Under the pieces are notes generated by a model, which saw only the letters and a program-made list of their open reading frames with translations, did no database searches and was not told where the DNA came from. From Candidatus Chryseobacterium colombiense (GTDB taxonomy: Bacteria; Bacteroidota; Bacteroidia; Flavobacteriales; Weeksellaceae), in contig CP119310.1 of assembly GCA_029203185.1 (NCBI GenBank), forward strand, positions 2,672,001 to 2,736,000: a stretch of 64,000 nt of DNA, read 5' to 3'. Shown here in pieces: positions 60,541 through 64,000 of this stretch. The stretch's first letter is position 1. Every line of letters begins with the position of its first letter. Position numbers and translations under genes: made by a program.

Positions 60541-62442
60541 TTACAGATTATCAAAATATTTCTGGTACCACAGTTCAAATGTAACGAGCTGCCAGATTTT
60601 TACACAATCATAAATATCATTCTGATTTTTCCACCATTCATCAATAACATCAGCATTGAAAAAGTTTCTTTTTTTAAGACTTTCTAAATTTTCAATAATA
60701 AAATCTCTTACCCTGCTTTCATTTTTGATAAAATCATGTAAAGGAAATGAAAAACCTCTTTTAGGCATATTTAAGATCTCTTCAGGAAGATACTTTTTTG
60801 CAACTTTCCGCAATAATGGTTTATTCTGAATTCCATTATACCTCAGATTTTCAGGAAGAGAAGACACAAAATCAATAAGTTCATTACTGAGATAGGGATA
60901 ACGAAACTCTACTCCGTATTTCATGGCACTTAAATCATCTCTGAAAACATGATGTGAGGAAAGCGAATACTTCATGTCATATTCAAAATATCCCGTATAA
61001 TCTTTGGTTTCTTTTAAATAATATTGATTAAGATTAGAATTAATATTTTTAAAAACAGCAGAATTAAACACCGATTTTGCTTCGGAAGGTTTCATTCCTA
61101 CCTGACTTTGTCTGAAAAAATCAAACATCGTATCTTGGGAAAAATAATTTTTAAGTTTTTTTGAAAACTGATCCTGAGTAATAATAAAATTCCTTACAAA
61201 ATTGAAATTCCTTAGAAAAAGCCATTTATTCAGCTTCAATGAATGAGAATACCCTGCGAAAAGCTCATCGGCTCCATTGCCACTTAAAACAACCTTAAAC
61301 CCTAATTTTTTAGCATATTCAGCTGCATTTGTTAACACCTCTAAACTGCTGTAAGGTTCTTCAAAATGCTGAATATTTTCCTTCAACTCTGCTAAAACTT
61401 CTTCAACACTTACATTTTTTATATGATGTGGAATTTTAAGAGAATTCGCAACCAAAGAAGCATTTTTTACTTCTTCTTCCGAAAATTTATAAGAAATGGT
61501 AAAAGCATTAATATCTTTTTTAAAAGGTTTTGATTTGGAAGTAATTAAAGTAGAATCAATTCCTCCACTCATCATACTTGCAACCGGAACATCAGCATTG
61601 AGTTGCTCGGAAATACTTTCAGCAAGCAAAAAATCTATTTTTTCTACAGCTTCCTGTTCTGAAATCGTAGGAACTAATTCTAAGGATAATTCCCAGAATT
61701 TTTCTTTAATAATTTCCTGATCCTTAAGATCAATACTTATAAAAGAACCAGGTTTCAGTGAAAAAATATCTTTGAAACAGGTTTCAGGAGCCAACGTTGT
61801 CTGGAAAAGAAAGTTGGCGTAGACACCATTCCAATTGATTTCAGGCTTTATAAACTCGTTTTTCAAAATTGCTTTTATTTCTGAAGCCCAAACCAAACCG
61901 TTTTTGTTTTTAGAGTAAAATAATGGCTTCAGTCCTACCCGATCTCTTCCCAGCATAATTTTTTGCTGCTCCAGATCCACAATACAGATGGCAAACATTC
62001 CATCGAGCTTTACAAACATGGAAGTTCCCCATTCTATATAAGACTTGAGAACAACTTCCGTATCAGATTGGCTTTGAAAATGATACCCTAAAGATTTAAG
62101 CTCTGTTCTTAGTTTTTTGAAATTATAAATTTCTCCGTTGAAGGTAATGACTACTTTTTCATTCTCTGAAAGCATTGGTTGATGCCCTTTTTCAGAAAGA
62201 TCCAGAATAGAAAGTCTCCTGAAACCTAAAGCTATTTTTGATTTTTCTTCCTGCAAAATCGGAAATCCTTCTTTGATCTTTTCCGTAGAATCATTTCCCG
62301 AGAAATTTCTGCCATCAGAACCATCAGAAATCCAGAATCCTTCATCATCGGGACCGCGATGTCTGATCGACTGATTCATCTCAGTAATATTTTTAGAGGA
62401 AATATTTTTATGAAATGAATAATAACCGCAAATTCCGCACAT
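60541..62442 (-). CDS. asnB: asparagine synthase (glutamine-hydrolysing) family
   Basis: A 633-residue amidotransferase: N-terminal glutaminase with catalytic Cys2 (MCGICGYYS) and RHRGPDDEG, and a C-terminal synthetase with the PP-loop SGGIDSTLITS (about residues 292-302). Its position beside a flippase and a glycosyltransferase suggests a role in sugar or surface polysaccharide amidation rather than bulk Asn supply. Family members in such clusters modify uronic acids or precursor sugars. Both roles fit the sequence. Confidence 0.9.
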   Translation of the reverse strand: MCGICGYYSFHKNISSKNITEMNQSIRHRGPDDEGFWISDGSDGRNFSGNDSTEKIKEGFPILQEEKSKIALGFRRLSILDLSEKGHQPMLSENEKVVITFNGEIYNFKKLRTELKSLGYHFQSQSDTEVVLKSYIEWGTSMFVKLDGMFAICIVDLEQQKIMLGRDRVGLKPLFYSKNKNGLVWASEIKAILKNEFIKPEINWNGVYANFLFQTTLAPETCFKDIFSLKPGSFISIDLKDQEIIKEKFWELSLELVPTISEQEAVEKIDFLLAESISEQLNADVPVASMMSGGIDSTLITSKSKPFKKDINAFTISYKFSEEEVKNASLVANSLKIPHHIKNVSVEEVLAELKENIQHFEEPYSSLEVLTNAAEYAKKLGFKVVLSGNGADELFAGYSHSLKLNKWLFLRNFNFVRNFIITQDQFSKKLKNYFSQDTMFDFFRQSQVGMKPSEAKSVFNSAVFKNINSNLNQYYLKETKDYTGYFEYDMKYSLSSHHVFRDDLSAMKYGVEFRYPYLSNELIDFVSSLPENLRYNGIQNKPLLRKVAKKYLPEEILNMPKRGFSFPLHDFIKNESRVRDFIIENLESLKKRNFFNADVIDEWWKNQNDIYDCVKIWQLVTFELWYQKYFDNL

Positions 62443-62505
62443 ACTTCTGATTTTGTTGGGTAAAAATAAGCAAAACAGCTGATTTTCTAAAAGGTAAAAA
62501 CAGAT

Positions 62506-63759
62506 TTACTTTTTCATTAATCTTTCTTTGGCTAAACGGACATCTTCTTTGGTAATAAGGTAATCCCGAATGTTGAAATCTGTTGAACGGTAAAATTTCA
62601 AGAACAGAAGCAACGCAGAGACAGAATAAGATAAAGTGGTCACTATACAAGCTCCTAAAATACCATATTTGGGAATCAGAAAGAAAGAAAAAGCAACAGT
62701 AATCACCAAACCGACAATTGATTTTACATTCAGAATTTTCAGTTCTTTTATTCCTGAAAAATAATATCCTATCATATCACTTACGGCAATAGCCAGAATT
62801 CCAGGAGATAAAAGGAGCATGATCTCTTTTGTTCCTCTGAAAGCTTTTCCAAAAATCATTTCATAAACCCACCCGGGAATAATAATAATCCCTAATAAAA
62901 AGATCAGCATCAATATCAATGAAAGCTTCAGCGAAGATTTGGTTTTAAGAATAGATTCTTCCCGGCTTTTGCTGTTAACCACCTCCGAGTACAGAATCAC
63001 CGCAATACTTCTTGTAATCGTCCAGATTGCTTCTGAAAAAGTAATTCCTATTGAAAAAATACCTACGCTTGCAATTCCGTCAAAATATTCAAGAAAGTAA
63101 AAAGAAAGCCTGTAATTCAAAAACTGAATAAAAGCGCTAAGCTGGGTTTTCCAACCATATTCGAACATGCTTGCGAATACTTTTTTAGATAAGGAAATTT
63201 CTGAGATTTTACATTTTCTGATCACTTGGAAAAAACTTGTCAAAAATAAAAGTGCAAGACAGCAGATCTGCGCTCCAAAATAGGCAGAAACATTTTTCAG
63301 GTTTAGAATATAAATAAAAATCCCAATAAAAAGAATATGAACAAGCTGCTGTAGAACAGTATAGGCATTAAATAGTCTAATATTCTGTTTTCCAATAAAC
63401 AGATTAACATTTACAGATAAAAGCGCCGAAAAAACTGAAATCCCGATTAAATACAGCAAATATTTAGACTCAACATCTGCAAAACTGAATATGACAGGAA
63501 TCAGAATTCCCATACCCACTGACCAGATATAGGAATATACTAAAATCTGCTCGGTTTTAAATTTTGAAGCAAAATAAGAAGTACTGCTTCCTGCAAAAAT
63601 ACTGCTGAAAAAACTTACAATCGCTGCATTGGCAATTACTATAGAAATCGTTCCTTTTCCTTCACTTCCCCACATATTGGTAGAAAAGATCACCAATCCG
63701 AAACTGAGAATCAGAATGAGAAAGCGCGAAATAAAAGTTTTGACAACAGTGAGCTGCAT
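62506..63759 (-). CDS. oligosaccharide flippase (Wzx/MATE type)
   Basis: A 417-residue membrane protein with about twelve hydrophobic segments and the N-terminal pattern of the polysaccharide biosynthesis family (TFISRFLILILSFGLVIFSTNMWGSEGKGTISI split). It probably flips lipid-linked repeat units across the inner membrane. It lies 5 bp after the glycosyltransferase and 63 bp before asnB. Confidence 0.87.
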   Translation of the reverse strand: MQLTVVKTFISRFLILILSFGLVIFSTNMWGSEGKGTISIVIANAAIVSFFSSIFAGSSTSYFASKFKTEQILVYSYIWSVGMGILIPVIFSFADVESKYLLYLIGISVFSALLSVNVNLFIGKQNIRLFNAYTVLQQLVHILFIGIFIYILNLKNVSAYFGAQICCLALLFLTSFFQVIRKCKISEISLSKKVFASMFEYGWKTQLSAFIQFLNYRLSFYFLEYFDGIASVGIFSIGITFSEAIWTITRSIAVILYSEVVNSKSREESILKTKSSLKLSLILMLIFLLGIIIIPGWVYEMIFGKAFRGTKEIMLLLSPGILAIAVSDMIGYYFSGIKELKILNVKSIVGLVITVAFSFFLIPKYGILGACIVTTLSYSVSALLLFLKFYRSTDFNIRDYLITKEDVRLAKERLMKK

Positions 63760-63764
63760 GACAG

Positions 63765-64000
63765 TTATTTAATAGATCTTTTTACAAAATCAATGAAAGA
63801 ATTCCGAATCACTTTCCAATTATATTTTTCTTCAAATGCTCTTCGGGCATTCATTGCATGAATATAATAATGTTCCGGATTCCGGATGTAATTTACAATT
63901 AAATCAGAAATAAGTTCTGTATTTCGCGGATCCACAAGTTGTCCGAATCCTGAAATATCCATATGTTCACGGATTCCCTTTAAATTTGAATATATAACAG
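63765..64000 (-). CDS. GT-B glycosyltransferase, C-terminal end only
   Basis: The frame is open to the right edge and ends at 63765. The visible 77 residues read VIYSNLKGIREHM, GFGQLVDPRNTELISDLI and MNARRAFEEKYNWKVI. These match the donor-binding C-terminal end of group 1 (GT4-type) glycosyltransferases, where a Gly-rich loop precedes a D/E residue and the tail helix. The sugar is not determinable. Confidence 0.72.
   Translation of the reverse strand, partial: VIYSNLKGIREHMDISGFGQLVDPRNTELISDLIVNYIRNPEHYYIHAMNARRAFEEKYNWKVIRNSFIDFVKRSIK

Overview
The window looks like chromosome from a Flavobacteriia member of the Bacteroidota, most like Chryseobacterium or a close relative. It is AT-rich. 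Many promoters carry the Bacteroidota -7 element TAnnTTTG with little sign of Shine-Dalgarno sites. It holds a fused cbb3 oxidase CcoN-CcoO, HU-CCDC81 and haem-binding envelope proteins, TonB receptors, and a long eukaryote-like IleRS. I saw no tRNA, rRNA, CRISPR array, prophage or insertion sequence. The genus call rests on protein resemblance only.

Layout. 1-101: 5' end of a PaaK-like adenylate-forming enzyme running off the edge. 360-6088: ileS, a DksA-like regulator, two small proteins, lspA and a SanA/YdcF-like protein, all on the + strand. 6089-6389: a gene-free stretch with nested inverted repeats. 6390-7358: trpS. 7448-12442: minus-strand genes, including two paralogous zinc-ribbon membrane proteins, a HAD phosphatase, an unlisted 44-residue protein, an ECF-like sigma factor, an outer-membrane-like protein and metK behind a SAM-II riboswitch. 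12665-15235: divergent oxyR-like regulator and catalase. 15356-18020: enoyl-CoA hydratase, deoxycytidylate deaminase, xerD and a NUDIX hydrolase. 18055-24302: envelope lipoproteins, a serine hydrolase, a 2-hydroxyacid dehydrogenase, a thioesterase and a HU-CCDC81 protein. 24612-26866: a TonB receptor controlled by a TPP riboswitch. 28054-33405: two aconitases of different classes.

33461-39287 is the least explained locus. A LytS/LytTR two-component system is divergent from two tandem secreted DUF5694 proteins, which I read as TraB/GumN-like, followed by an outer-membrane beta-barrel receptor. 39355-46132 is an eight-gene thiamine operon (thiS-thiC-tenI-thiD-thiE-thiG-thiH-thiF) with promoter, TPP aptamer and a 9-bp hairpin closing on the thiS start codon. 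46261-48090: a pseudouridine synthase, a small membrane protein and panB. 48155-57809: a Crp/Fnr regulator divergent from a complete cbb3 oxidase cluster (ccoI, ccoS, fused ccoNO, ccoQ, ccoP, ccoG, ccoH and a TauE/SafE-like gene); two near-identical FNR-like boxes tie regulator and cluster together. 57827-60507: two lipoproteins around serS. 60541-64000: asparagine synthase, a flippase and a glycosyltransferase, the edge of a surface polysaccharide cluster.

How the parts connect: thiamine is both made and imported under TPP control; SAM synthesis appears self-regulated; peroxide defence has a classic divergent LysR layout; microaerobic respiration appears controlled by its own neighbouring Crp/Fnr protein.
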